A stretch of 64,000 bases of DNA from Luteolibacter arcticus (GTDB taxonomy: Bacteria > Verrucomicrobiota > Verrucomicrobiia > Verrucomicrobiales > Akkermansiaceae). Under the pieces are notes generated by a model. The model was given only the letters and a program-made list of their open reading frames with translations, had not been told where the DNA came from and did not search any database. Position 1 is the first letter of the stretch. The number at the start of each line of letters is the position of its first letter. A program made the translations under genes and the position numbers. The stretch is taken from the NCBI RefSeq assembly GCF_025950235.1, contig NZ_JAPDDT010000021.1:1-64000 (forward strand), written 5' to 3'. Below, piece by piece: positions 18,048 through 26,538 of this stretch.

Positions 18048-18629
18048 ATGATCACTTCGCAGCTGTCCCGCATCGCGACCACCACCGCCGGCCTCACCCT
18101 TGTGGCCTGCGGCCCCGTCAATATTATCAATAAAGGCTCGCTCGACGGAGCTCAAAAGGCCGAGCACGTCCTCTACCAGTGGTACGACGACAGGGGGCCT
18201 GGCGAGGTCAAGATCCGCATCGTCCTCTCCGAGCAGCGCGCCTTTTACACCCGCGGCGGCCGGGACATCGGCTGGTCCTACGTGGCCACGGGCAAGGAGG
18301 GCCACGGCACGCCCGGCGGCACCTACCGCATCACCGAAAAGATCGTGGACAAATACTCGAACCGCTACGGCTGGCTCGAAGACGAGTGGGGCAATGTCAC
18401 CAATGGCGACGCGACTCCAGGCACCCGCGTGCCGGAGGGCGAGCGATACGTTCCCGCACCAATGCCCTACTGGATGCGGCTCACCAGCTACGGCATCGGC
18501 ATGCACGCTGGCGTCATCCCGAAGCCCGGCGAAGCCGCCTCCCACGGCTGCATCCGCCTGCCCAAGGAACTTGCACCGGTTCTCTTCGACAGCATCAGGG
18601 TCGGCACGCCGGTCACCATCATTCACTGA
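18048..18629 (+). CDS. L,D-transpeptidase (YkuD) lipoprotein
   Basis: 193 aa. A lipobox LVAC puts the lipidated Cys at residue 21. The YkuD catalytic domain follows with the signature SHGCIRLP (catalytic Cys about residue 168) and the upstream His in GIGMHAG. Such enzymes make 3-3 cross-links in peptidoglycan or attach proteins to it. The N-terminal part (VKIRIVLSEQRAFYTRGGRD) is the usual beta-rich start of the domain. The frame is open back to 17904, but those residues overlap the previous gene, so I chose ATG 18048 for its signal peptide. It converges with the FAD/SGNH gene, whose stop overlaps this stop by 7 bp. Confidence 0.9.
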   Translation: MITSQLSRIATTTAGLTLVACGPVNIINKGSLDGAQKAEHVLYQWYDDRGPGEVKIRIVLSEQRAFYTRGGRDIGWSYVATGKEGHGTPGGTYRITEKIVDKYSNRYGWLEDEWGNVTNGDATPGTRVPEGERYVPAPMPYWMRLTSYGIGMHAGVIPKPGEAASHGCIRLPKELAPVLFDSIRVGTPVTIIH

Positions 18630-21610
18630 CCACCCGTCAGCTTCCACTTCAGCAGCGGCAGGACGACCTTGCCGAGACCTTGGGCCACCGGATGAACACC
18701 GTCCGGCACCCAGGCTTTGAAGGCGGCAAGGTCGCCCTGCTGCAGTGCCGCCCAGTTCGGCTGATGATCGATGAGCATTAGACCGCGCGCGGCGGCGACG
18801 CTACGATACATCTCGTAGTAGGCGGCTAGGTTCGGGCGCAGCGTGGCGGACTGGTTGCTGCCGTTGGGCGAGTTCCAGACCGTATTCATCGTCTGCAGGA
18901 TGATCTCGGCTGGCGGGTTCTGCGCGAGGATCGAATCGATCATCGTGTTCAGGTTCGCCCGCGCCTGCTCGACGCTCAGTTGCGGCGTGCCGTCGCTGTA
19001 GAGAAACGCATCGTTCATCGCGAACTCGATGAAGACCGCATCGGGATCGTGAGCGAGGACCTTGGCCTGGAGCTGCGCGACTCCTTCCGCGGAGTTCTTT
19101 CCGCTCAGGCCGCTGTTGATCACGGTGAGCTGGCCCGGGTAGGTCGCCGTCAGCCACGATGTCATCTGGCCGACCCACGCGCCATTCGCGGTGAGGCTGG
19201 TGCCATACACCACCACCTTTCGCGCAAGCCCGGCGGCGAGCGCCGAAACGAACCCGGCCGGCTCCGTCCGCAAGGCCACGCGAAAAAACTCCCGCGGCCC
19301 GGTGGGAGGCATCACGAATTCAAAGTCCTCGAAGACGTCCCAGGTTGACACCGTGGTCTTTCCTTCGAGCGAAAATCGAAAACCGGCCGGGCTCCCGCCA
19401 TAGCCCGGCCGCGCCACGCGCAGGTCGTGGATCTCATTCTCGGAGTGAAGGCCGAAGTAATCCGGATGATACTTCACCGCCTCGATGAAGGGCGCGTTCG
19501 ACGCCATGGCATCCAGCCCCAGCTCGATCTCGCGCAGGTCGCTCATGCCATCGTCATCGCTGTCGTCGGCTGCCGTCACGGCAGAAAATCCAACCGCATC
19601 GGCGATGACGTAGCCGTTCACCCCGGTGGTCTTCACGGTCACCTGCTGGATACCGCTGAAGATGCCCAGCAAGTTCCATCTCCCGCCGTTTGACTTCTGA
19701 TCTACCATGACCGTCGTACTTCCTCCGGCATGTTGGATCACCACGGGAACGTTCGAAGCACGGTTGGTGTGCGAGGTCCAGCGCAGGAAGACCCGCTGCG
19801 TGCCGGTGACACCGGCCGGCACCGCAAAGGCGACCTGCTTGGAGCCTTGGCCGGCGTTGTCATTGTGCAGGTAATCGCTTCCCACGAAACCAGAGGAAGA
19901 ATTTCCCGAGATCCACGCACCGGTAGTGGTGACCAGCGCGCTATCGGAGTTATCGACCGCCGACGTGGGCAAGCCCGCGGTCGGCTCGCCAAGCGCCTGA
20001 CCGGCAGCCAGCAAGACCGGGCGGAGCTGCGCATACGGCACCTGCTGCACGGAGAGATTGCCATCGAGCGCGAGATCGGCAGCGATCGCCGCGGACTGCG
20101 CCAGGATCATGAAGACCGGCTCCATGCGGATCGACCCGAAGGCCATGTGACTCGCGGAAATACTCCAGGGAACCAGCAGGTTCGGGCACTCGCCGGCCTT
20201 CGGCACGATCGAGCGATAGGACACCGGATAGGGATTTCCCACCGGCATCTGCACGTCGCCCTCGTTCTTCACCTTGCCGTCCTTCACGTGGCGCTGCACG
20301 TGATGCGAATCCATCGCGTAGGCGGCCAGACCGACGGAATCTGGCGCGACCACTTCCCCACTGCAGTGGGCCTGCCTCATCACGTAGTCGGAGACCATGC
20401 GTCGCGCCTCGCGGACATAGAGCTGCCACGGCCAGTTGCCATTGTCGGTGAACTCATCGGCGGGCAGTCCCCAGGCGGCATGGGCATTGCGGATCGAAGC
20501 CGGAACCCGCGAGTGATTCTGCAGCGTCCAGACGAGCCCGCGCTGCCAGTTCTCGTGCTGCTTCGCGAGTGCGAGGCGTTCGTCGTGATCGAGCGTCGCC
20601 CAATTCCAGCCGGGTCCATAGTTCTTTCCGATGAAGTCGGTGGAGATACCACCCCGGTTGTTCGAGTCGGTCTTGCGATTCGGCATCAGGTCGAACTTGA
20701 AGAAGTCCGTCGTCTGCCCCGCCTCGATCGAGCGGAAGAGCAGCTCATAGTCCGCCTCGTTGTATCCCGGCGGCTGGGCAATCGCCACCCGGTTCGCAGC
20801 CACATCCGTGAGTACCATGCGGAAGCAATAGGCCTGCAAGCGCGCATCGCTGCTTCCGTCCACGCCGCCCACATCGGCATTCACGCCGGGCAGCAGCCCG
20901 CTCGCCGCATTTCCCGGCACCACATAGGGATCGATGCCGTCGCGAAGCTGGTTCTTGGTAGCCCGCGCCGCCTGGATGCCATTGTAGGTTTCCCCGTGCG
21001 TCGCATTCGCCTCGCGGCCGATGGTGAAGGTCACGCCCGCACCCGGCAGCAGGTCGCCTTCGTAACTGGCGTCGATGAACATCTTGCCGGAGAACTCGCG
21101 GCCGTCTTCCAGCTTCAACCGGTCGATCTTTCCGCCGCTCATCACCACGCCATCGTCGAGGTCCAATCTACCCGTGATCACCGGCACTTCTTCCTCGGCA
21201 AGCATCGCGGTGAAGATCGCCTCCGCCACCTTCGGCTCGAAGACCGAAGCGATCTGCGTGGTGTCATTGAAAGCTGGCCCACCTTGGCCGGCATTGCCGA
21301 AACTGGGACGCGATTGCCAATTCCATGCCCCCGCCGGCTGATAGTGCTGATAGACGCGGTGGTAAAACTCGCGGCTCAGCCCGCCAAGAATCGAACTCTC
21401 GCCGAGATCCGTCCAGCCCAGCCCGCTGGTCGTGAGCCCCCCGAGGTGCGCGGTCGGCGAAACCAGCACCACCGAGCGACCCGACTTCGCCACCTGCACT
21501 GCGGCGATCACTCCGCCGGAGGTGCCGCCATAGACCACGACGTCATAAGGGACAGGCGCGGCAAACGCGGGAATCGCCAGCGAGGCGGCGAAGAAGAGAA
21601 ATCGGTTCAA
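18623..21610 (-). CDS. Secreted FAD-dependent oxidoreductase fused to a golvesin-like domain, TSP3 loop and SGNH hydrolase
   Basis: 995 aa with a signal peptide (FLFFAASLAIPAFAAP). Residues ~20-540 are an FAD-dependent oxidoreductase of the FAD_oxidored type: VVVYGGTSGGVIAAVQVAKS for dinucleotide binding, and MFIDASYEGDLLPGAG. Residues ~550-675 match the golvesin C-terminal-like fold (YLHND, RWTSHTNRASNVP, GGSTTVMVDQ). A calcium-type loop DDSDDDGMSDLREIE follows at about 680. The C-terminal ~200 residues are an SGNH hydrolase: nucleophile Ser in VVYGTSLT (about 800), GLSGKNS, EFAMNDAF and DGVHP with the Asp-His pair (about 968). This suggests a secreted enzyme acting on acylated glycans. It is the last gene of a three-gene operon and overlaps the previous stop by 4 bp. 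Confidence 0.9.
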   Translation of the reverse strand: MNRFLFFAASLAIPAFAAPVPYDVVVYGGTSGGVIAAVQVAKSGRSVVLVSPTAHLGGLTTSGLGWTDLGESSILGGLSREFYHRVYQHYQPAGAWNWQSRPSFGNAGQGGPAFNDTTQIASVFEPKVAEAIFTAMLAEEEVPVITGRLDLDDGVVMSGGKIDRLKLEDGREFSGKMFIDASYEGDLLPGAGVTFTIGREANATHGETYNGIQAARATKNQLRDGIDPYVVPGNAASGLLPGVNADVGGVDGSSDARLQAYCFRMVLTDVAANRVAIAQPPGYNEADYELLFRSIEAGQTTDFFKFDLMPNRKTDSNNRGGISTDFIGKNYGPGWNWATLDHDERLALAKQHENWQRGLVWTLQNHSRVPASIRNAHAAWGLPADEFTDNGNWPWQLYVREARRMVSDYVMRQAHCSGEVVAPDSVGLAAYAMDSHHVQRHVKDGKVKNEGDVQMPVGNPYPVSYRSIVPKAGECPNLLVPWSISASHMAFGSIRMEPVFMILAQSAAIAADLALDGNLSVQQVPYAQLRPVLLAAGQALGEPTAGLPTSAVDNSDSALVTTTGAWISGNSSSGFVGSDYLHNDNAGQGSKQVAFAVPAGVTGTQRVFLRWTSHTNRASNVPVVIQHAGGSTTVMVDQKSNGGRWNLLGIFSGIQQVTVKTTGVNGYVIADAVGFSAVTAADDSDDDGMSDLREIELGLDAMASNAPFIEAVKYHPDYFGLHSENEIHDLRVARPGYGGSPAGFRFSLEGKTTVSTWDVFEDFEFVMPPTGPREFFRVALRTEPAGFVSALAAGLARKVVVYGTSLTANGAWVGQMTSWLTATYPGQLTVINSGLSGKNSAEGVAQLQAKVLAHDPDAVFIEFAMNDAFLYSDGTPQLSVEQARANLNTMIDSILAQNPPAEIILQTMNTVWNSPNGSNQSATLRPNLAAYYEMYRSVAAARGLMLIDHQPNWAALQQGDLAAFKAWVPDGVHPVAQGLGKVVLPLLKWKLTGGQ

Positions 21611-22650
21611 GGCGTGTCGAGGTTGAGGCGGAAAAATTGCTTGTCCCCGGACAACGGCAGCGACCGGGTGATCGTTTCAAGAGTCAGGCCTTGGCGGTCC
21701 AAAATCTCAAAGGAATAGTCGAAATTTGCAGGTCCGTTCGGCGATAGCATCACCCTTCCGAGGGAGACACCATCAATCTCGTCGGTCGTGTGCAGGGCGA
21801 CCCAGCCCGCATTCGCCCGCAGTGCCGCGATGAAGGCGGCATTGGAGACGTTCGGGTCGAGTCCCAGCACAACTTCCTGCGAGTCCAGAAGACCGTCGCC
21901 ATCCGTGTCCGGATCGGGCGGTGGGGTGTACGGCGTCACATCGGCGAAGCTTTCACCGATGCGCAGCTCGTCCACCAACATCGCGCGGCCGGCCGCCCCG
22001 GCAAGCCGCACGCGGTCGAATTGCAGTCCACTGATCTGCACCGAGGCTTGCGGCGAAGCCGGGATCTCGTCGAGCCGCGGATTGGAATACACATCGATCC
22101 GGTCGGGCGTGGCCCCGGCCCCGCCGCCAGGGACCAGATGTAGTACTGCAAACACCGTAGTTCCGACCGTGGTCGTGAAGGCCGCGGCATTCACCACCGG
22201 AGCTACCCGGCGGACGAGACGGAGATTCTTCCCCGTCGCATGCTCGATGGCGAAGCGTGCGTTCGCCTGATCCAGGCTTTGGTCATAAAACGACACGCCG
22301 ACGAAACTGTTGATGTCATTTTGCTGTTGGATCAAGACGGAGATCCAGGTCTCCGCATTGCGGTCAGCCACCTCGCGGGCGCTGATCGTGGTGACCGCGC
22401 CACCATCGGCGGTATTCACCGCGCCACCGGAAGTGTGCAGCACGTTGCCGAACGAATCCGTGAAGGACAGCCCGGCTCCGGTCACGACCGTGGAGTTGCC
22501 GCTCTCCGTCCATGCCCCGGACCAGCCGCTGCCGCCATTGCCTCCGGTCAGATCACCGGCGGAATAGTCGAATGGCTCATGCATCAACACTTCGGCCGAT
22601 GCGATGCCGCCTGCCAACAGCGCGGCGGAAAACAAGATCGCGAGTTTCAT
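21607..22650 (-). CDS. Secreted protein with TSP3-like calcium loop, paralogue A
   Basis: 347 aa. Signal peptide MKLAILFSAALLAGGIASA. The next 220 residues are a beta-rich, LamG/concanavalin-like domain: an opening MHEPFDYSAGDLTGG, a WISVLIQQQNDI strand and a late LVDELRIG strand. Then comes a DxDxDG loop (PDTDGDGLLDSQE, about residue 248), GLDPNVSNAAFIAAL, and a terminal beta module ending KQFFRLNLDTP. It is a tandem paralogue of the upstream gene. The function is probably glycan binding at the cell surface. The ATG at 22650 is chosen because of the signal peptide; the frame is open to 22728. Its stop overlaps the FAD/SGNH start (ATGA). Confidence 0.82.
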   Translation of the reverse strand: MKLAILFSAALLAGGIASAEVLMHEPFDYSAGDLTGGNGGSGWSGAWTESGNSTVVTGAGLSFTDSFGNVLHTSGGAVNTADGGAVTTISAREVADRNAETWISVLIQQQNDINSFVGVSFYDQSLDQANARFAIEHATGKNLRLVRRVAPVVNAAAFTTTVGTTVFAVLHLVPGGGAGATPDRIDVYSNPRLDEIPASPQASVQISGLQFDRVRLAGAAGRAMLVDELRIGESFADVTPYTPPPDPDTDGDGLLDSQEVVLGLDPNVSNAAFIAALRANAGWVALHTTDEIDGVSLGRVMLSPNGPANFDYSFEILDRQGLTLETITRSLPLSGDKQFFRLNLDTP

Positions 22651-22654
22651 GGCG

Positions 22655-23710
22655 TCAGCGGTTTTCAAGGGTGACCCGCAGGAAGTTCTTCCCTTCCGGA
22701 AGCACCACCTGGCGGTTGAAGGTTTCAAGCACTGGCCACGAGTTCAGGTTGTCGCTGTGCTGGACCTCGAAGACGAAGTTCACCGGCTCATTGCCCGTCT
22801 GCGCCAGCACCACGCCGCCATTACCCAGCGACAGGATGCCGGCGGAATTATAAAGGTCGAACCAGTCGGGATGCGCCTGGATCGCGGCAACCAGCGCCGC
22901 GTTGGAAACGTTCGGATCCAGCCCGAGCACGGCCTCCTGCGCGTCGCTCAAGCCATCCCCATCGGCGTCTGCCACTGGCACCGCATCATGGGGGGAAACG
23001 TCCGCATACGAAGTGCCGATGCGCAACTCGTCCACCAGCAAGGGACTGCCGTCCGAACCGGCGAGACGCACCCGGTCGAAGTCGAAGTTCGTGCCATTGA
23101 CCACCGCGTCGGGCGACGACGGATTGCCGGAAAACAACGGATCGATGAACGCCTCGATGCGGTCGGCACCACCAGTCCCGCCGCCTTTGGTCAGCCTCAG
23201 CACGATGAAGTGGGTCGTGCCAAACAATCCCTTCTGCGTATCGGAGCCGGTGTTGGCGAAAAGGTTGTTTGTCAGTAAAATACGCGAGGTCGTCGTCGTG
23301 CTCGGATTGCTGATCGAGAATGCCTGCTGCAGGCCGCGATAGAATGAAACCCCCTCGAACTTGCTGTTGGACGTGGGGAGCTGCCAGAGGAATGAGATCC
23401 ACACGTCGTTCAACAGCCCGCCGCTGAGATCCCGCAGGCTGCGGGTGGTTGCGGTGCCGGTGGTGTCGGCGCATTTGCCGGCCACATCGAGCACGTTGCC
23501 GAAGCCATCGGTGTAGGTCAGGCCGTCGCTGCCGGTGGCAACAGGCGCTCCATCCTCAAACCACGCCTCCCACCAGCCACTGCCGCCCGCAAGGGTCGTC
23601 AGAGGCACGGAGGCACTGTAGTCAAAGGACTCGTAGGCCAGCTCCGCGCCATGCGCGGGGACCGTGATAACTAGGAAGCCTGCAAGCAGGCCATGCATTG
23701 GGTTTTTCAT
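22655..23710 (-). CDS. Secreted protein with TSP3-like calcium loop, paralogue B
   Basis: 351 aa, first gene of the operon. Signal peptide MKNPMHGLLAGFLVITVPAHGA. The same plan as its neighbour: ELAYESFDYSAS start, a WISFLWQLP strand, LVDELRIGTSYADVSP, then the calcium-type loop DADGDGLSDAQE, GLDPNVSNAALVAAI, and a last module with SDNLNSW and NFLRVTLENR. The parallel order and near-identical phrases indicate tandem duplication. The frame is open to 23842, but the residues before 23710 are not signal-like. The gene is divergent from the ECF sigma gene, and 152 bp separates the two starts. Confidence 0.82.
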   Translation of the reverse strand: MKNPMHGLLAGFLVITVPAHGAELAYESFDYSASVPLTTLAGGSGWWEAWFEDGAPVATGSDGLTYTDGFGNVLDVAGKCADTTGTATTRSLRDLSGGLLNDVWISFLWQLPTSNSKFEGVSFYRGLQQAFSISNPSTTTTSRILLTNNLFANTGSDTQKGLFGTTHFIVLRLTKGGGTGGADRIEAFIDPLFSGNPSSPDAVVNGTNFDFDRVRLAGSDGSPLLVDELRIGTSYADVSPHDAVPVADADGDGLSDAQEAVLGLDPNVSNAALVAAIQAHPDWFDLYNSAGILSLGNGGVVLAQTGNEPVNFVFEVQHSDNLNSWPVLETFNRQVVLPEGKNFLRVTLENR

Positions 23711-23862
23711 GATCGGAAGCGGTGGAAGATCACCAGCGGGGACCCCGGGGTTCATCGCTTGGATGCCCGGAAGCCCGGCGGACTTAGCACGGGCCTGAAA
23801 AAATATTTCCCCGGATGCTAATTCCGTGGCGGGATCGGTCATTCTACCTGTGACAGGAACCG

Positions 23863-24399
23863 ATGCACGACGACGCGCCCACTCCCGAGGAAGCCCACAC
23901 CGCCCAGGTGCAGGGGCTATTCCTGCAGTATCAGCCGGCGGTGCGTGGCTTCATCCTCTCGATGATCCCGGATTTCTCGCAGGCGGATGATGTGATGCAG
24001 GAGACCTTCCTCACCGTCACGCGCAAGGCGGCGACATTCGAGATCGGCACCAGTTTCGCGGCGTGGGTGAAGACCATCGCACGCTTCAAGGCGCTGGAGG
24101 CGATCCGCGCACGGCGCTTCGAAAGCCTTTCGGAGGAGGTCCTGCAAGCACTCGGCACCGAGCCTCGCGAATTGCGGGCCGACTCCGACGAGCGGCTCGC
24201 GCTGCTGCGCACTTGCCTCGATCAACTCGCCCCGCAGGCGCGCCGGTCCATCGACTTCCGCTACCACAATGAGCACCTGCCACCACAGATCGCGGACCTG
24301 ATGGGCTGCACCGTGCAGTCGGTGAACGTGACTCTTTCCCGCGCGCGCGCTTTCCTCCGCGACTGCGTGCAGCGCAAGATGGCCGCCACTCCCTCTTAA
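23863..24399 (+). CDS. ECF-family RNA polymerase sigma factor
   Basis: 178 aa. Sigma region 2 is at about 25-95 (FLQYQPAVRGFILSMIPDFS, ADDVMQETFLTVTRK, TSFAAWVKTIARFKALE) and sigma region 4 at about 115-165 (LDQLAPQARRSIDFRYHNEH, QIADLMGCTVQSVNVTLSRA). The pattern matches the Rhodopirellula/Verrucomicrobium subfamily (TIGR02989), which is linked to large extracellular protein loci. ATG 23863 has an AGGA site four bases ahead. The gene following by 4 bp encodes its likely membrane-bound FecR partner. Targets are likely to include the divergent operon, but that is inferred from position. Confidence 0.92.
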   Translation: MHDDAPTPEEAHTAQVQGLFLQYQPAVRGFILSMIPDFSQADDVMQETFLTVTRKAATFEIGTSFAAWVKTIARFKALEAIRARRFESLSEEVLQALGTEPRELRADSDERLALLRTCLDQLAPQARRSIDFRYHNEHLPPQIADLMGCTVQSVNVTLSRARAFLRDCVQRKMAATPS

Positions 24400-24403
24400 C
24401 ACG

Positions 24404-25996
24404 ATGTTCGACGAAGCCCGACTCGAGCGCCTGATCTCCGCCCACTTCGACCGCGAATTGACCGCGGAGGAGAAGCGCGAGCTGGAGGCGATGCTGCTGT
24501 CATCATCGAAGGCGCGGCAGCTTTTCCTGGAGCACGCCGAGTGGCACGGGCTGCTGCGCGAGCAGGCCTTGCAAGCGGGTGGAGCATCGCTGTTAGACCA
24601 AGTGACGCCGCCGGAAAAGAACGTGCTCCCGTTCGCCCGCCGCGCTTGGATCGCCGCAGGCTTGGCCGCCTGCGTGACCCTCGGCTGGTGGTTGTTGCGC
24701 TCCGGCGAGCCACCCGAGACCAAAGGAATCGCGCAAGTTGAAACGGCGCGCGAAGAGGTCGCCCTGCTCGACCGCGCCATCGATGTCGAGTGGGACGGCC
24801 CGTCCTTCGCACCCGGCTCGGCGCTGCCGAAGGGTCTGCTCAAGATCCGCAAGGGAACCCTGCAACTCGACTTCTACAGCGGTGCCCGCGTGGTGCTGGA
24901 GGGACCGGCATCCCTCGAATTGATTTCGCCCGATCTGGCCCGCCTCGAAAACGGCAAGCTCACCGCGAAGGTCCCGCCTCCAGCCGAGGGCTTCACCGTG
25001 TTGAATGCCAACCTCCGCGTCGTCGACCGTGGCACTGAGTTCGGCATGAGCGTGACCGGCGCGAACGATTGCGAGGTCCATGTCTTCGACGGTGAAGTGG
25101 AGCTCCAGGGTGACGTGCCCGAAGCCACCGCTCGCGAGCTTTTCGAAGGCCATGCCGTTGCGATCCGGCAAGGGAAGTCGGAAGCCATTGCCGCGAACCG
25201 CGGTTCCTTCGCCGATCCCACCAGACTGCTGCAAGCAGCCGCACGCGAGAATGAAGTGCAGCGGGAGAACTGGCGCACCGCTTCGCAAGCCTTCCGCGAG
25301 ACACCGGGCTTACGCGTTCTCTTCGATTTCGAAGATCTCGATCCCGCCGCCATGATCCTGCGCAACCGCGCCGCAGGAGCAGGCGAAAACTCTAACGGCA
25401 CCATCATCGGCTGCGAAATGCTGCCAGGACGCTGGGACGGGAAATCGGCGCTCGGTTTCGCCAAGACCAGCGACCGCGTCCGCTTCCTCGCGGAGGGCAC
25501 CAGCCCCTCGCTGACCCTCATGGCCTGGGTCCGCGTCGACAGCTTGCCGCTCGACCACAATGCGCTGCTTTCGATGGCTCCCGACAAGGTCGGCGAAGTC
25601 CACTGGAAGCTCGACCAATCCGGCCGCCTGCTGCTCGGCCTGCGCGCCGCGCCCGAGCTCGCCCACAGCTCATGGGAACGCCTCGAAAGTCCGCCGGTGG
25701 TCACCCCGAGGAACTTTGGCCACTGGATTCATCTCGCCACGGTGATCGATGGAGAAAGGGGCGTGATGGGCCACTTCGTCAACGGCGCGCAGGTCGCCGC
25801 CGCCGAGTTGAAGCGCCGCGTGCCGGTGCAACTCGGCATGGCCAACCTCGGCAACTTCGATGCCGCCAGCCCCGCCTCCCCCGTCAGCCGGGTGGTTCGC
25901 AACTTCAACGGCCGCATCGATGAATTCTCACTCCTCACCCGCGCGCTGACCGCGCAGGAAATCACGTCGATGATCGAGAATGGGTTCATCGACTGA
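24404..25996 (+). CDS. FecR-domain membrane protein with C-terminal LamG domain
   Basis: 530 aa. The N-terminal 80 residues are a cytosolic anti-sigma-like helix pair (LISAHFDRELTAEEKRELE). One TM segment lies at about 84-100 (AWIAAGLAACVTLGWWLL), then a FecR domain at about 140-235 (VVDRGTEFGMSV, VHVFDGEVELQG), and a LamG-type beta-sandwich at about 310-525 (SLTLMAWVRVDSLP, GHWIHLATVID, GRIDEFSLLTRALTAQEI). This is the FecR-LamG layout paired with ECF factors in planctomycetes and verrucomicrobia. The LamG part would sit outside the inner membrane and could sense a glycan ligand. It follows the sigma gene with a 4-bp gap. Confidence 0.9.
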   Translation: MFDEARLERLISAHFDRELTAEEKRELEAMLLSSSKARQLFLEHAEWHGLLREQALQAGGASLLDQVTPPEKNVLPFARRAWIAAGLAACVTLGWWLLRSGEPPETKGIAQVETAREEVALLDRAIDVEWDGPSFAPGSALPKGLLKIRKGTLQLDFYSGARVVLEGPASLELISPDLARLENGKLTAKVPPPAEGFTVLNANLRVVDRGTEFGMSVTGANDCEVHVFDGEVELQGDVPEATARELFEGHAVAIRQGKSEAIAANRGSFADPTRLLQAAARENEVQRENWRTASQAFRETPGLRVLFDFEDLDPAAMILRNRAAGAGENSNGTIIGCEMLPGRWDGKSALGFAKTSDRVRFLAEGTSPSLTLMAWVRVDSLPLDHNALLSMAPDKVGEVHWKLDQSGRLLLGLRAAPELAHSSWERLESPPVVTPRNFGHWIHLATVIDGERGVMGHFVNGAQVAAAELKRRVPVQLGMANLGNFDAASPASPVSRVVRNFNGRIDEFSLLTRALTAQEITSMIENGFID

Positions 25997-26058
25997 ACCC
26001 GAGAGTGCGAGTTCCATTCTCGCCAAATACCTCCCGCTTTGGCAGATAGGGTACCACC

Positions 26059-26517
26059 ATGAGTACCACTCCCCAGGGCTACCACTCCGTCACCCCATCC
26101 CTCACCGTCCGCGATGGCGCGGCAGCGCTGGATTTCTACGTCCGTGCCTTTGGCGCAGTGGAGGTCTTCCGCATGCCGGAGCCCTCCGGCAAAATCATGC
26201 ATGCCGAGTTCACCATCGGCGATTCGCGGATCATGATCTCCGACGAATACCCCGACTACGGCGCGATCGCTCCGGAACTTGGAAAGGGCGGCTCCTTCAT
26301 GATCTACGTGACCGACGTCGATGCCGCATTCGAGCAAGCCGTCGCCGCCGGTGCCACGGCGGTGCAACCACCGACCGACATGTTCTGGGGCGACCGCAGC
26401 GGCAAGTTGAACGATCCCTTCGGCTACCGCTGGACCCTCGCCAGCCACGTCCGAGATGTGTCACAAGAGGACATGGAAGCCGCGGCGAAGACGTGGGCAG
26501 AAGGGAACAACGAGTGA
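26059..26517 (+). CDS. VOC family protein (glyoxalase/PhnB-like)
   Basis: 152 aa with a single vicinal-oxygen-chelate fold: HSVTPSLTVRDGAAALDFYV at the N-terminus, FRMPEPSGKIMHAEFTIG, DEYPDYGA, then the second half FMIYVTDVDAAFEQAVAAGA and a DPFGYRWTLASH end. This is the PhnB/bleomycin-resistance subgroup, often called 'VOC family' without a known substrate. The ATG at 26059 gives a normal start. It stands between the FecR gene and the convergent ftsW end (21 bp apart). Confidence 0.9.
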   Translation: MSTTPQGYHSVTPSLTVRDGAAALDFYVRAFGAVEVFRMPEPSGKIMHAEFTIGDSRIMISDEYPDYGAIAPELGKGGSFMIYVTDVDAAFEQAVAAGATAVQPPTDMFWGDRSGKLNDPFGYRWTLASHVRDVSQEDMEAAAKTWAEGNNE

Positions 26518-26538
26518 GACGATCGACAGCCAAGGCCC

